From Thermoleophilia bacterium (GTDB taxonomy: Bacteria; Actinomycetota; Thermoleophilia; Gaiellales; SKUG01), in assembly GCA_020438525.1 (NCBI GenBank), contig JAGQUL010000001.1, positions 4,251 to 40,352 on the forward strand: 36,102 bases of DNA. The letters run 5' to 3'. Under the pieces are notes generated by a model, which worked only from the letters and a program-made list of their open reading frames with translations, was not told the DNA's origin and did not search any database. The first letter of the stretch is position 1. Each line of letters starts with the position of its first letter. Below are positions 23,345-32,184 of the stretch, piece by piece. The translations under genes and the position numbers were made by a program.

Positions 23345-23776
23345 ATGGCCGAATTCACCTACGGGCCCGTCGACCTGGTCTCCGCTGCCTTCGACGGTGA
23401 CCGTCCCGATCCGGACGTGCTCGCCGCACTCGCCGAGCTCGTCGAATCCGGGCAGGTTCGCGTGCTCGACCTGCTCGTGGTGCAGCGCGACGACGACGGC
23501 GACCTGTCGTTCAGCGACCTCGACACCAGCGACCCGGCCTACGTCGCGTTCGCATCCGTCGAGCTGCTCGCGCAGGGCGTCGTGACGCTCGAGGACGCAG
23601 CCGGCCTGGTCACCGATCTCGCACCGTCGTCGGGCGCCGTCGTCGTCGCCCTCGAGCTGACGTGGGCGACCGCCCTTGCGAACCGGCTCGCGGCAACCGG
23701 AGGCGTCGTGCTCGAGACCGTTCGCATTCCGGCACCCGTCGTGAATGCGGTGATGGACACGGTGGTCAGCGCATGA
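23345..23776 (+). CDS. DUF6325 family protein
   Basis: A 143-residue soluble protein. The start MAEFTYGPVDL, the acidic middle (QRDDDGDLSFSDLD) and the end IPAPVVNAVMD are features of the actinobacterial DUF6325 family, whose function is not known to me. The ATG at 23345 is preferred because the family begins at this motif; a longer frame would run through the 57-bp repeat. Its stop overlaps the next gene (ATGA). In other actinobacteria such genes often stand next to SHOCT-domain genes, as here. Confidence 0.75.
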   Translation: MAEFTYGPVDLVSAAFDGDRPDPDVLAALAELVESGQVRVLDLLVVQRDDDGDLSFSDLDTSDPAYVAFASVELLAQGVVTLEDAAGLVTDLAPSSGAVVVALELTWATALANRLAATGGVVLETVRIPAPVVNAVMDTVVSA

Positions 23777-24177
23777 GCATCTCCAGGGTCGAGCGCGTCG
23801 GGCTCGTCGGGGTCACGGCGATCGCGGCGGTCGGCGCGGATCCCGGGCGACCCGACCCGGCGCTGCTCTCCGGGTCCACGCGTCAGCGCCACGAGGCGCG
23901 CGTCGGCCACCAGTACGCAGCCGCGCAGTACGCAGCGCAGCAACGGTTCGTGGGGGAGCAGCGCACGCGATACCCCGACGGCAACATGCCGTCGGTGCGC
24001 GCGTACGCGCGCGAGTCGGAACCTGCTGCCCGCGCCGCCGCGACGCCCGCCGCCACGCTCGCGCAGGTGCGCAGCCTCGTGGAGCTGCACGCCAGCTCGA
24101 CGATCACCGACTCGGAGTTCGCGAAGCTGGTGGCTGGGCTGTTCGATCAGGACGCGTCCGCGGCGCCGCCCCGCTGA
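23773..24177 (+). CDS. SHOCT-domain protein
   Basis: A 134-residue protein with a weakly hydrophobic N-terminus (GLVGVTAIAAVGA), an Ala/Gln/Arg-rich middle and a C-terminal SHOCT-like helix pair (AQVRSLVELHASSTITDSEF, then KLVAGLF). SHOCT domains are short oligomerisation or interaction modules. It is co-translated with the DUF6325 gene. Its last codons and stop lie in the first unit of a 42-bp tandem duplication shared with the 3' end of the convergent methyltransferase gene. Confidence 0.65.
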   Translation: MSISRVERVGLVGVTAIAAVGADPGRPDPALLSGSTRQRHEARVGHQYAAAQYAAQQRFVGEQRTRYPDGNMPSVRAYARESEPAARAAATPAATLAQVRSLVELHASSTITDSEFAKLVAGLFDQDASAAPPR

Positions 24178-24241
24178 CGTCCGCCGGTCAGTCGGTCGGC
24201 CGCGGCGCCGCCCCGCTGACGTCCGCCGGTCAGTCGGTCGG
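24158..24241. repeat. 42-bp tandem duplication at convergent gene ends
   Basis: 24158-24199 and 24200-24241 are identical. The first unit carries the SHOCT stop codon (24175-24177), the second the methyltransferase stop (24232-24230). Because 42 is a multiple of three and each gene ends in its own unit, neither protein is disrupted. The perfect identity points to a recent event. Confidence 0.9.
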
Positions 24242-24973
24242 CCGCGACGCGATCCACATGCCGCGGCCGGCGACGCCCGGTCCGGCATCTTCGAACCGCA
24301 CGTCGACCAGGCCCGCGCGGTCGAGCGCGGACCGATATCGATCGGCCGTGAACAGCATCAGTCGCAGCTGCTCGTCCAGCCGGGTGATTCCGGCCGGCGA
24401 CACGTGCGTCCATGCCAGATCGAGGATCGAGCAGTCGCCGTCGCGCCCGGACCGATTCGCACGGACGAGGATCTCGTCCTCGCCGTCGGCAACCTCCACG
24501 CCGTGGAAGCCGACCTGCCACTGCTCGGGCGTGAACCACGGCTCCACCACGAGCACGCCGCCCGGCGCAAGGCAGCTCGCCATCGATGCAAACGCCATGT
24601 CGAGCTCGTCGCCGTCGCGCACGTGCCCGATCGCGCTGAACGGCGAGACCACCACGTCGAACGGATCGGGCACGCGCAGGTCGCGCATGTCACCCACCCG
24701 CGCGTCGAGTCCGAGCCGACGTGCGCGATCGACGTACTGCTCGGTTGCATCCACGCCCATCGTTCGCTCGAACCGCAGCGCGAACTCCACGAGGTGTCGA
24801 CCGGTGCCGCACCCCACGTCGAGCAGTGACGATGCATCGGGCACGCGCTCCAGCACCAGCTCCGAGACCCGCGCCGCCTCGGCAGCGTAATCCTTCCCCT
24901 GTGCCAGGTAGATGGTGTCGTACCAGCTCGCGGAGTGTTCGTATGGGGTGGCGGCCTTCATGCACCGCATCAT
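24230..24973 (-). CDS. Class I SAM-dependent methyltransferase
   Basis: A 247-residue methyltransferase. Motif I is LLDVGCGTGRHL (about residue 50), followed by MGVDATEQYVDRAR and the SPFSAIGHV motif; the layout resembles the small-molecule and sugar-amine N-methyltransferases of the DesVI/TylM1 type (tyrosine-rich N-terminus YEHSASWYDTIY). The substrate cannot be assigned. The start at 24973 is supported by GGAG seven bases upstream and lies one base after the ABC-F stop, so the two genes form an operon. Confidence 0.82.
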   Translation of the reverse strand: MMRCMKAATPYEHSASWYDTIYLAQGKDYAAEAARVSELVLERVPDASSLLDVGCGTGRHLVEFALRFERTMGVDATEQYVDRARRLGLDARVGDMRDLRVPDPFDVVVSPFSAIGHVRDGDELDMAFASMASCLAPGGVLVVEPWFTPEQWQVGFHGVEVADGEDEILVRANRSGRDGDCSILDLAWTHVSPAGITRLDEQLRLMLFTADRYRSALDRAGLVDVRFEDAGPGVAGRGMWIASRPTD

Positions 24974-24974
24974 C

Positions 24975-26618
24975 TCACCGCTCCCCGGCTGCGTCGGCCA
25001 CTGGCGTCACCGCGATCGTCCGCGATGCGACCCGCTCGCGCAGCGCGCGGTCATGCGTCGTCAGCACGAGCGTCGACGTCGACTGCTCGAGCGCCGCCGC
25101 GAGCGCATCGCGCGACTCCAGGTCCAGATGGTTCGCGGGCTCGTCGAGCAGCAGCAGGTCCGCGCTCGAGGCGAGCAGGCACGCCAGCAGCACCTTGCGG
25201 CGCGAGCCCTCGCTCAGCTCGCCGGTGGGACGTTGCAGGTCTCGCCCGCGCACGAGCAGCGAGCCGAGCACGGTCCGCGCCCGCGCACGCGCGGCCACCG
25301 GCACGCGCTCCTCGATTACCTCCAGCGCGGTCTGCGCCAGCAGCTGCTCCGGCATTCGCTGCTCGAGCTGTGCGATCGTCGTCGTCGAGCGGTCCAGCAC
25401 GCCGTCGACCGGTGCGAGCTCGCCAGCGATCGTTCGCAGCATCGTCGTCTTGCCGGCGCCGTTCGGCCCGACGAGCGTGATTCGGTCGCCGCGCGCGATC
25501 TCGAGGTCGATCGGTCCACACGCCGCACGCCCGTCGTGGCCGGCCACCAGCCCACGCGCCATGACCAGCAGCCCGCCGCTTCTGCCACGATCCACGCGAT
25601 CGACCACCTCCACGGCCCCCACCTGTCGCGCCCGCCACGGTCGTTCCACGCGCTGTCGCTCGTCGCGCTCGCGCAGGATCCTCGCGCCGCGTGCGAGCGC
25701 GCCGGCCTTGCCGCGGAAGTGCGTCTTCTGGCCGATCGTGTGGCGACCGTCGGTGTAGTCGACCCGCAGCATCGTGCGTGCCCGGGCAGCCCGCTCCGCA
25801 GCGGCCCGCTCTGCAGCCGCGCTGCGGCGCTCGCTCGCCACGTACTCGCGGTCCAGCCGGGTCTGCCGCTCATGCTCGGCCGCCTGGAACGCCTCGAGCG
25901 GACCGGCTCCCACCCGCACCGACTGCGCATGCCGATCGATCGACGCGATCCGCTCGGGCCACTGCTCGAGCAGCGCTCGATCGTGGCTGGCGACGACGAC
26001 CGCCGCATCGAGCGAGAGCAGGGATCGCTCCACCCACGCCACCGCGTCGTCGTCGAGATCGTCGGTGGGCTCGTCGAGCAGCACGACGTCGGCATCCGCG
26101 ATCAGCAACGCCGCGAGCTCGACCCGCTGCCGCTGACCGCCCGACAGCGTCGCGACCGATCGGTCGGCGGTCACGCCCGAGCCCGCGAGCCCGGCGTCGT
26201 CGAGGACCCGCGCGAGCTCGGCCTCGAGCTGCCAGCCGTCGAGTTCGCCCCACAGGTCGATCGCCGCCGCGAGCGCGATCGGATCGTGGCTGCCGGGCAC
26301 CGACGCCGCGCGCAGCGCCCGCAGCGCCGACCGCTCGCGAGGCCGATGCGCGAGCAGCTCGAGCTCGACGGTCACGTCGGGCGTGCGCGGACCGCGATCG
26401 GCGAACGCGACGCGGACATCCGCGGCATGGTCGCGTCGACCGTCGAGCAGCGATGCGCGGCCCGCGAGCGCCGCGAGCAGGGTCGACTTGCCGCTGCCGT
26501 TCGGGCCGATGATCGCGAGTCGGTCACCGGCGTTGACCGACAGGTCGACGTGGCGCAGGAGTGGAGTGGTGGTCGATGCAGGCGCGATCGCGGCATCGAC
26601 GAGGCGAAGGACTGACAC
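24975..26618 (-). CDS. ABC-F family ATPase (ribosome-associated or resistance type)
   Basis: A 547-residue protein with two ATPase domains and no membrane segment. Domain 1: GPNGSGKST (about residue 37), LSGGQRQR and VVLLDEPTDDLDD; then a charged helical linker with an Arg/Ala-rich arm (about 250-330); domain 2: GPNGAGKTT, LSEGSRRK and LLLLDEPANHLD. ABC-F proteins act on the ribosome and some protect it from antibiotics. The GTG at 26618 is chosen because homology starts there; the reading frame runs much further upstream but into a divergent gene. It is co-transcribed with the methyltransferase. Confidence 0.85.
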   Translation of the reverse strand: MSVLRLVDAAIAPASTTTPLLRHVDLSVNAGDRLAIIGPNGSGKSTLLAALAGRASLLDGRRDHAADVRVAFADRGPRTPDVTVELELLAHRPRERSALRALRAASVPGSHDPIALAAAIDLWGELDGWQLEAELARVLDDAGLAGSGVTADRSVATLSGGQRQRVELAALLIADADVVLLDEPTDDLDDDAVAWVERSLLSLDAAVVVASHDRALLEQWPERIASIDRHAQSVRVGAGPLEAFQAAEHERQTRLDREYVASERRSAAAERAAAERAARARTMLRVDYTDGRHTIGQKTHFRGKAGALARGARILRERDERQRVERPWRARQVGAVEVVDRVDRGRSGGLLVMARGLVAGHDGRAACGPIDLEIARGDRITLVGPNGAGKTTMLRTIAGELAPVDGVLDRSTTTIAQLEQRMPEQLLAQTALEVIEERVPVAARARARTVLGSLLVRGRDLQRPTGELSEGSRRKVLLACLLASSADLLLLDEPANHLDLESRDALAAALEQSTSTLVLTTHDRALRERVASRTIAVTPVADAAGER

Positions 26619-26885
26619 GAGGTGCCCCCGGAGCTCGGAGGTGGACGGGAAACGTCGGGTGTTCGTGTCAGCTGCGCATGGGAGCGGGCGTGGCCCGCAG
26701 TTGCCCACGGTAGCGGCTCGATGACACGCACGCAACCCATGACGAGCTCGCGCGGACGGGGACAGTCGGGCCAATCTCCTGTTGAAGCGGCCCGTCGACG
26801 TCGCCGGACGTTCGGGTTCGCCGCCGCTGCGCGACAGGATCGCGCCCGACTGTTTCGACCACCGAACGCACGAGGGACTCACCGC

Positions 26886-27608
26886 ATGACCACGCTCGCC
26901 ACCCCGGCAACGCCCGCCAAGAACGACGTCGCCGTCCAGGTCAACGCCTGGGCCAAGCCCGTGCCCGTCCAGGGCGGCCACGGCGCCGAGGCCGGCGTGC
27001 AGACCCGGGTGGACCTCGGCCCGGTCTCGTTCCAGGACCGCGTCGTGGGCTACGGCCAGCTCACCGAGGATCAGCTGCTCGTGCGCGGCGAGAAGTCTGC
27101 CGCGGTCACCGCGGGCCCCGTCGAGGTCGGCGGGCGCGTGCGAAGCACCGCGACCGTGCAGGTCGGCAAGGTCGCCGGCGAGAGCCGCGTCAGCGGCACC
27201 GTCGCAGCCGGCCCGGTCGAGCTCGACGCAGCAGCCGAGACGCGCGCGAGCGTCGGCGTGAACGGCGTGCGCGCAGGCGGCAACGCATCCGCATCGGTGG
27301 CCGCCGGCCCGGTCGAGCTCGGTGCCAAGGCCTCTGCTGCTGCAGGCGTCGGCCCCACGGGCGTCGACGCGACCGCCACCGTCGGCGGCACGGCCAACGT
27401 CGGCTCGGCCGCGATCGGTGGCTCGCTCAGCGGCGCGGCGCACATCACCGGCCACGGCGTGACCCTGCGCGCGGGCACCACCGCCGATGCGAAGCTCGGC
27501 GGTCGCTCGATCTCGCTCGCGGCATCCGGCAGCGTCCGCGTCGACGGACACTTCCCGTTCCTGCACGTCGACGGCTCGATCTCGCTCACCACGGCGAAGG
27601 CAACCTGA
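26886..27608 (+). CDS. Repeat protein with 16/32-residue periodicity
   Basis: A 240-residue Gly/Ala/Val-rich protein without signal peptide or membrane segment. AGPVE-type units begin at residues 76, 108 and 140 (spacing 32), with LGPVSF at 44 in the same register and weaker GVxG-type turns half-way (about 94, 126 and 156). This regular alternation suggests a beta-solenoid or stacked beta-sheet fold. I do not recognise a family. GAGGGA upstream supports the ATG. It diverges from the ABC-F gene and is followed by the LapA-like gene after 55 bases. Confidence 0.7.
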   Translation: MTTLATPATPAKNDVAVQVNAWAKPVPVQGGHGAEAGVQTRVDLGPVSFQDRVVGYGQLTEDQLLVRGEKSAAVTAGPVEVGGRVRSTATVQVGKVAGESRVSGTVAAGPVELDAAAETRASVGVNGVRAGGNASASVAAGPVELGAKASAAAGVGPTGVDATATVGGTANVGSAAIGGSLSGAAHITGHGVTLRAGTTADAKLGGRSISLAASGSVRVDGHFPFLHVDGSISLTTAKAT

Positions 27609-27663
27609 GCCGCGGGGTTTCCCCACGCGCCACCGAGGTATCACCCGTACAGGTGATGCCACG

Positions 27664-27933
27664 ATGACCTCCACCATGCCTGATCGCACCCCCGAACCCC
27701 GAAGCAGCCACGGACGCGACTCCAGCCCGATCACCGCCAAGCGGATCCTGCTGGCGATCGCCACGCTCTACCTCGTGGTGTTCTTCCTGAGCAACCGCGA
27801 CAACGTCGAGGTCTCGTTCGTGTTCTTCAGCGCGACCACCTCGCTCGTGGTGGCACTCGTGCTCGCCGGCGTGCTCGGCGTGATCCTCGGCTGGCTCGTG
27901 GGTTCGCTGCGTCGCCGCTCGAGCGACGACTGA
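27664..27933 (+). CDS. LapA-domain (DUF1049) membrane protein
   Basis: An 89-residue membrane protein: a polar N-terminus, a first helix (KRILLAIATLYLVVFFLSN), the short NVEVSFVFFSA strand, a second helix (LVVALVLAGVLGVILGWLVG) and a basic RRRSSDD end. This is the typical LapA/DUF1049 fold found in many bacterial membranes, linked to envelope assembly in enterobacteria; its role here is not known. Confidence 0.8.
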   Translation: MTSTMPDRTPEPRSSHGRDSSPITAKRILLAIATLYLVVFFLSNRDNVEVSFVFFSATTSLVVALVLAGVLGVILGWLVGSLRRRSSDD

Positions 27934-28065
27934 TGCAGTTCCTGCGCCAATCTCGCTGCAGGCGAGTGGTCTTCGAGCATCGAACGGCATAGGTTCGGTC
28001 GAACAGCAGCGACCGGGCCGGCTTCGAACGCGCGCGGTCGTCGTCCACCAAACGGGGAGCCTTCG

Positions 28066-28866
28066 ATGACCACGACCGCAACGAGCGTTCGCGCGAACGC
28101 GCGCAAGACCACGAACGGATTCTGGTGGACGAACCTGTCCGCCAGCGATCCGGCGTCCGCCGCAGCGTTCTACTCCGACATCCTCGGCTGGAGCTACGAC
28201 GAGATGCCGATCGGCGAGAACATGGTGCACCGCAACGCCCGTATCGGTGATGCGACCGTCGCCGGCATCGATCCGCTGATGCCGGGCTCGGACGCGCCCA
28301 CTGCGTGGACCAACTACGTCTTCGTCGACGACGTCCAGGCCACTTGGCGCGACGCGCTCGCGCTTGGTGCGACCGGCGTGATGGAGCCGATGGACGTGAT
28401 GGGCGAAGGCCACATGGCGGTGCTGCTCGATCCGCAGGGCGCCGCGTTCGGGATCTGGCAGCCGGGCCGCCACACCGGCGCCGATGCCGTGAACCAGCCC
28501 GGCACCTACACCTGGGTCGAGCTCGCGACCACCGACGTCGCCGCGGCTCGCAGCTTCTACGGCGAGCTGTTCGGCTGGACCTGGAGCGAGATGGACGCGG
28601 ACTTCGGCTACTGGCTCGCCGAGCTCGGCGGTCGATCGTTCGCGGGCGTCTATCCGAAGCTGCCCGAGATGGGCGAGATGCCGAACTTCTGGGCGACCTA
28701 CTTCGGCGTGGCCGACATCGAGGCGACCGCGTCGGCAGTTCGTGCCGCCGGTGGCACGGTCGTGATGGGGCCGTCCCAGTTGGGTCCGGGCCGCGGCGTT
28801 GCAGCGTTCGATCCACAGGGCGCCGCGTTCATGGCGATCCAGATGGACGAGTGGCCGGCCGACTGA
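28066..28866 (+). CDS. Two-domain VOC (glyoxalase/bleomycin-resistance fold) protein
   Basis: A 266-residue protein made of two VOC modules: residues about 15-130 (FWWTNLSASDPASAAAFYSD to FGIWQPG) and 145-265 (YTWVELATTDVAAARSFYGE to MAIQMDEW). Each has the F-Y-x-x-x-x-G-W and DPxGAAF hallmarks. VOC proteins bind metals and catalyse isomerisation or ring opening, or sequester drugs; the substrate is unknown. GGGGAG upstream supports the start. It stands alone, convergent with the lipoprotein gene. Confidence 0.85.
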   Translation: MTTTATSVRANARKTTNGFWWTNLSASDPASAAAFYSDILGWSYDEMPIGENMVHRNARIGDATVAGIDPLMPGSDAPTAWTNYVFVDDVQATWRDALALGATGVMEPMDVMGEGHMAVLLDPQGAAFGIWQPGRHTGADAVNQPGTYTWVELATTDVAAARSFYGELFGWTWSEMDADFGYWLAELGGRSFAGVYPKLPEMGEMPNFWATYFGVADIEATASAVRAAGGTVVMGPSQLGPGRGVAAFDPQGAAFMAIQMDEWPAD

Positions 28867-28872
28867 CCGGCG

Positions 28873-29529
28873 TCACTCGACGGTGCACGTGAGCGCGTCG
28901 CGCGCCGTGTCGACGTGCAGCTGCGCGTGCCCGGCGTACTCATGCATCGTGTCGAGGTCGTTCGACCGCAGCGTCAGCGTCGCCCACCCCACGATCCGCT
29001 GCGGATGGCTCGGCAGCTCCGGGAACCGGTTGTTGCTCGCGGAGTAGTCGTCGATCCGTTCGGCGACGTCCTGCCAGCGCTGCTTCGGATCGTCCCAGCT
29101 GCCGCCGAGCACGTCGCGATCCGCGCACGATCCGGCGAGCGCGTCGGCGATCCCCGGCTCGCCGCCCATGCCGGGCAGCAGCCCGGTCTTCGTCGCACCG
29201 CTGACGGTGTCGTCGCCGTCGCTGTCGCCGTAGTCGGGCCCGTCCGGACCGACCACCAGGTTGCGCGCGGTCTCCGCCGCAGCCTTCGCCACGGCCACGC
29301 TGCTCGAGTCGCGCCACGCGTTCACGGCGTCCTGGATCGCCGACAGTCGCTCCGCCACGGGCTGCACCGCGCGCGTGTCGGGAGTCGTCGTGGTGCTGCT
29401 GCTCGCAGCGTCGCTCGATGTCGCGTCGTCGCGCCCCGAATCATCACCGCAGCCCGCTGCCGCCAACACGCACGCCGCGACCGCCACCGCGACCGTGCAC
29501 GAACGAAGCAGCAGGGAACGTCGCGTCAC
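28873..29529 (-). CDS. Predicted lipoprotein of unknown function
   Basis: A 218-residue lipoprotein with lipobox LAAAGC at about residues 22-27, a Ser/Thr/Asp linker, and a soluble domain with an Asp/Gly-rich middle (DYGDSDGDD). It starts at a GTG that overlaps the stop of the upstream small membrane protein (GTGA), so both are co-translated. No known domain is recognised. Confidence 0.7.
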   Translation of the reverse strand: MTRRSLLLRSCTVAVAVAACVLAAAGCGDDSGRDDATSSDAASSSTTTTPDTRAVQPVAERLSAIQDAVNAWRDSSSVAVAKAAAETARNLVVGPDGPDYGDSDGDDTVSGATKTGLLPGMGGEPGIADALAGSCADRDVLGGSWDDPKQRWQDVAERIDDYSASNNRFPELPSHPQRIVGWATLTLRSNDLDTMHEYAGHAQLHVDTARDALTCTVE

Positions 29530-29771
29530 GCGCCGAGACCCTTGAGCGCCTCATATACGAGGAGTGCCGGCCACACGAGCGCCTTGAGCAGGCCGAGCGC
29601 GCCATCCCAGAACCCGTCGGCGAAGCGTACGTAGTACACCGCCGCACCGATCAGTCCGAAGCCGTACACCGCGCCACCACCACCGGCCGGCGCGCCACTA
29701 CTGCTGGGACGCGTCTCCCGCCGTGGCGTGGGGTCGGGGGCGGGATCGTCCGGCGTGGTGGTCGTGGTCAT
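29526..29771 (-). CDS. Small membrane protein
   Basis: An 81-residue protein with a Thr/Pro/Asp-rich N-terminus and two hydrophobic stretches (about residues 34-48 and 58-76, with ALVWPALLVYEALK). The ATG at 29771 has AAGGA upstream; the longer frame to 30368 is antisense to the zinc-ribbon gene. It forms a two-gene operon with the lipoprotein and may be a membrane partner for it. Confidence 0.65.
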   Translation of the reverse strand: MTTTTTPDDPAPDPTPRRETRPSSSGAPAGGGGAVYGFGLIGAAVYYVRFADGFWDGALGLLKALVWPALLVYEALKGLGA

Positions 29772-29943
29772 GGGAGATCCTTCCTGTTCGTTCCGTCGGC
29801 CGGCGTGCCGGTTTCGTACCCGCTTGGGGGTTTTTCCGCAATTTGATGTGCGAGATCCACCTGTTTGGTGCTGCGTGGATCGGTCAGGGTGGATCGTGCA
29901 CCGTGGTGCGCAAGCCGCGCCGTGCCCAGGACCGGAGGACACC

Positions 29944-31131
29944 GTGAGCGACACCACCAGGATCAGCACCGACCAGTCCAGCAACGGGCACGTCGACGAC
30001 GCGCCCCACTTCTGCTCGGCGTGCGGCCATGCGCTCGCCGACGGTCCGTTCTGCCCCGCATGCGGGCATCCCGTCCCGGACTCGCACCCTGCGGCCGGCA
30101 CCGCGGAATCCGGCGAGCCGGATTCGGAGAAGACCACCGAGCAGCCGGTCGCCGCCGCATCCACCCACGACGAGCCTGCGAAGGTCGCGGCTGCGGCACC
30201 CGCGTCCGCTGCACCCGCGTCCGCTGCCACAACACCTGCGGCCGCAGACGAGGGCATGACGATCCACCTGCGCCACCCGCTCGTGCTCGTCGGGATCGCG
30301 CTGGTGCTGCTCGCCGCGATCGGCGCTGGACTCTGGTGGAACTCGAGCCGCAACGACGACAGGTCCAAGCAGGACGCTGCCGCAGCGATCGCGTCCTACC
30401 GCAGCGACATCAAGGACGCCTACGAGCCGGTCCGCACCGCGAACATCGCGCTCAGCCGCGAGCTCTCCGACCTGTCGGGCACGAACCGCACCGCGGCAAT
30501 GAACGCGAACGAGGACGCGCTCGACGCCACCACCGCCGCAATCGGCGCGATCAACGCGCTCGATGCGCCGAAGGGCGCCGGCGACCTCGAGGGCGACGCC
30601 AAGGACATCCTCGAGCTCGAGCGCTCCTACCTCGAGCAGGTCATTCGCGTGCTCGAGAGCCCGGGCAGCACCGCCGCCGCCCAGGTGCCGAGCTTCGCAG
30701 CGAACCTGACCCGCTCGATCGGCGGGGCCGACAGCACGGTGTTCGGCACCAGCGACCAGGTCGGCGGAGTGAGCGACCTCACCAGGTGGGCACCCGTCGC
30801 CGCACGCAAGCTGAAGGCCGCACGCGAGAAGAAGCAGGCAGAGGTCGACGCGCAGTCGCAGCAGGCCGCAGCCACCACGGGTGGTGGCACCACCAACACC
30901 GGAAACCCGTTCACGAACGGTCGCGACTGTGGCAGCGGCGTGTACGCCGGGCCGAACACCTCGTGCGAGTTCGCGTTCAACGTTCGCGACGCCTACTGGA
31001 GCCAGCCTGGCGCGGTGACCACCGTGCGCGTGTACAGCCCGGTCACCAACAACGTCTACACCATGAACTGCGCACCGAGCGGCTGGGGTGTGACGTGCAC
31101 CGGCGGCAACAACGCAAGCGTCGCGTTCTGA
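29944..31131 (+). CDS. Zinc-ribbon membrane protein with exported C-terminal domain
   Basis: A 395-residue protein from a GTG with GGAGG upstream. Residues 24-40 hold a double-CxxC zinc ribbon (CSACGHALADGPFCPACG), then an Ala/Pro-rich cytoplasmic linker, one membrane helix (about 112-132), a helical domain and a C-terminal Cys-containing beta domain. The cytoplasmic zinc ribbon plus outer domain is a common layout for actinobacterial envelope sensors. It is followed within three bases by the serine-hydrolase lipoprotein gene, so the two probably form an operon. Confidence 0.7.
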   Translation: MSDTTRISTDQSSNGHVDDAPHFCSACGHALADGPFCPACGHPVPDSHPAAGTAESGEPDSEKTTEQPVAAASTHDEPAKVAAAAPASAAPASAATTPAAADEGMTIHLRHPLVLVGIALVLLAAIGAGLWWNSSRNDDRSKQDAAAAIASYRSDIKDAYEPVRTANIALSRELSDLSGTNRTAAMNANEDALDATTAAIGAINALDAPKGAGDLEGDAKDILELERSYLEQVIRVLESPGSTAAAQVPSFAANLTRSIGGADSTVFGTSDQVGGVSDLTRWAPVAARKLKAAREKKQAEVDAQSQQAAATTGGGTTNTGNPFTNGRDCGSGVYAGPNTSCEFAFNVRDAYWSQPGAVTTVRVYSPVTNNVYTMNCAPSGWGVTCTGGNNASVAF

Positions 31132-31133
31132 GC

Positions 31134-32120
31134 ATGCGCCACGTGCGTGGTCACGCGGCCGCGGCGATCGCCATGCTGGCGCTCGTCGTTGCCGGCGGCT
31201 GCGCCTCGGGCAGCGATGGCGACGGGGCGACGACGACCCGCGAGACCGCGAAGACCACCGTCCCCGATGCTGCAGTCGGGTCCATCGATGCGGCCGAGGA
31301 AACCGCATCGACCGATTCGGCCGATGGCGTCGATACCGATGCGGTGCCGCCCCCGCCGATCCTGACCCGCGCAGCACGAGACCGGCTCGAGGCCACGGTC
31401 GAGTCGTTCGACGGGCAAGCCGGCATCGCAATCGCACGCGCACGACCCGACGGCACGACCAGCGTGGTCACGATCGGCGACCTGCAGCGCGCCGTGGCAT
31501 GGTCGACCATCAAGGTTCCGCTCGCAATGGCCGCGATCGCAGCCGACCCCGGCACGAGCGTCGATGCCGACGTGCGAGCTGCGATCACCCGCTCCGACAA
31601 CGCTGCCGCAACTCGGCTCTGGCAACGCCTTGGTGCTCCACGCGACGCCGCCGCGAGCGTCGATGCGCAGATGCGACTGCTCGGCGACGAGCGCACGCAC
31701 ACGAGCTCCGACCCCCTGCGTCCGGGGTTCTCGCCGTTCGGGCAGACGAACCTCGCGCTCGCCGACCAGGCACGATCGGCGCTGCTGCTGCACTGCACCG
31801 CGCAGGGACGCTCGGTCCTCGAGCTGATGCGACAGATCGACCCGTCGCAGGGGTGGGGGATCGGCAGCACATCGCGCGGTGATGCGTGGAAGGGCGGCTG
31901 GGGCCCGGGCACCGAGCCGGGCATCGCCAGCGGCTACCTCACGCGGCAGTTCGGCCTGCTCGACGCCGGTGGCGAATCGATCGGAATCGCGATCGCGGCG
32001 GTGCCCGCGAACGGCAGCTTCGCGAGCGGCAGCAGCGAGCTCACCGTGCTCGCGCAGGCCGTCGACGAGGCGATCGGCAGTCGAACCCGCGGAAATGCCG
32101 CAGCCGCCTGCGGGCAGTGA
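31134..32120 (+). CDS. Class A beta-lactamase-like serine hydrolase, lipoprotein
   Basis: A 328-residue lipoprotein (lipobox VAGGC, Cys23) with a penicillin-binding/beta-lactamase fold. The S-x-x-K motif is Ser124-Lys127 (STIK), and the SDN motif is Ser154-Asn156 (RSDNAA). The third element is read as WKGGWG in place of the usual K-T/S-G. This combination suggests an active-site serine hydrolase, but beta-lactamase activity is uncertain because of the altered third motif and the lack of an Omega-loop match that I can see. It follows the zinc-ribbon gene directly. Confidence 0.7.
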   Translation: MRHVRGHAAAAIAMLALVVAGGCASGSDGDGATTTRETAKTTVPDAAVGSIDAAEETASTDSADGVDTDAVPPPPILTRAARDRLEATVESFDGQAGIAIARARPDGTTSVVTIGDLQRAVAWSTIKVPLAMAAIAADPGTSVDADVRAAITRSDNAAATRLWQRLGAPRDAAASVDAQMRLLGDERTHTSSDPLRPGFSPFGQTNLALADQARSALLLHCTAQGRSVLELMRQIDPSQGWGIGSTSRGDAWKGGWGPGTEPGIASGYLTRQFGLLDAGGESIGIAIAAVPANGSFASGSSELTVLAQAVDEAIGSRTRGNAAAACGQ

Positions 32121-32184
32121 CGCTCACACCGCCATCCGAGCAGGCGGAAGATTCGACGAGCAGGTCACGACCAGGAGCCCATCG

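Noticed and set aside
24187..24236. Further GTCAGTCGG motif matches in the 42-bp tandem repeat
   Set aside because: They lack the first T of the 9-mer, lie in coding 3' ends and appear twice only because of the duplication.
26610..26618. GGACTGACA at the ABC-F start codon
   Set aside because: One mismatch and outside the element; coding sequence explains it.
26886..27764. Extension of the ABC-F frame to 27764
   Set aside because: The extension is antisense to the repeat-protein gene; ABC-F similarity starts near 26618, where a GTG is available.
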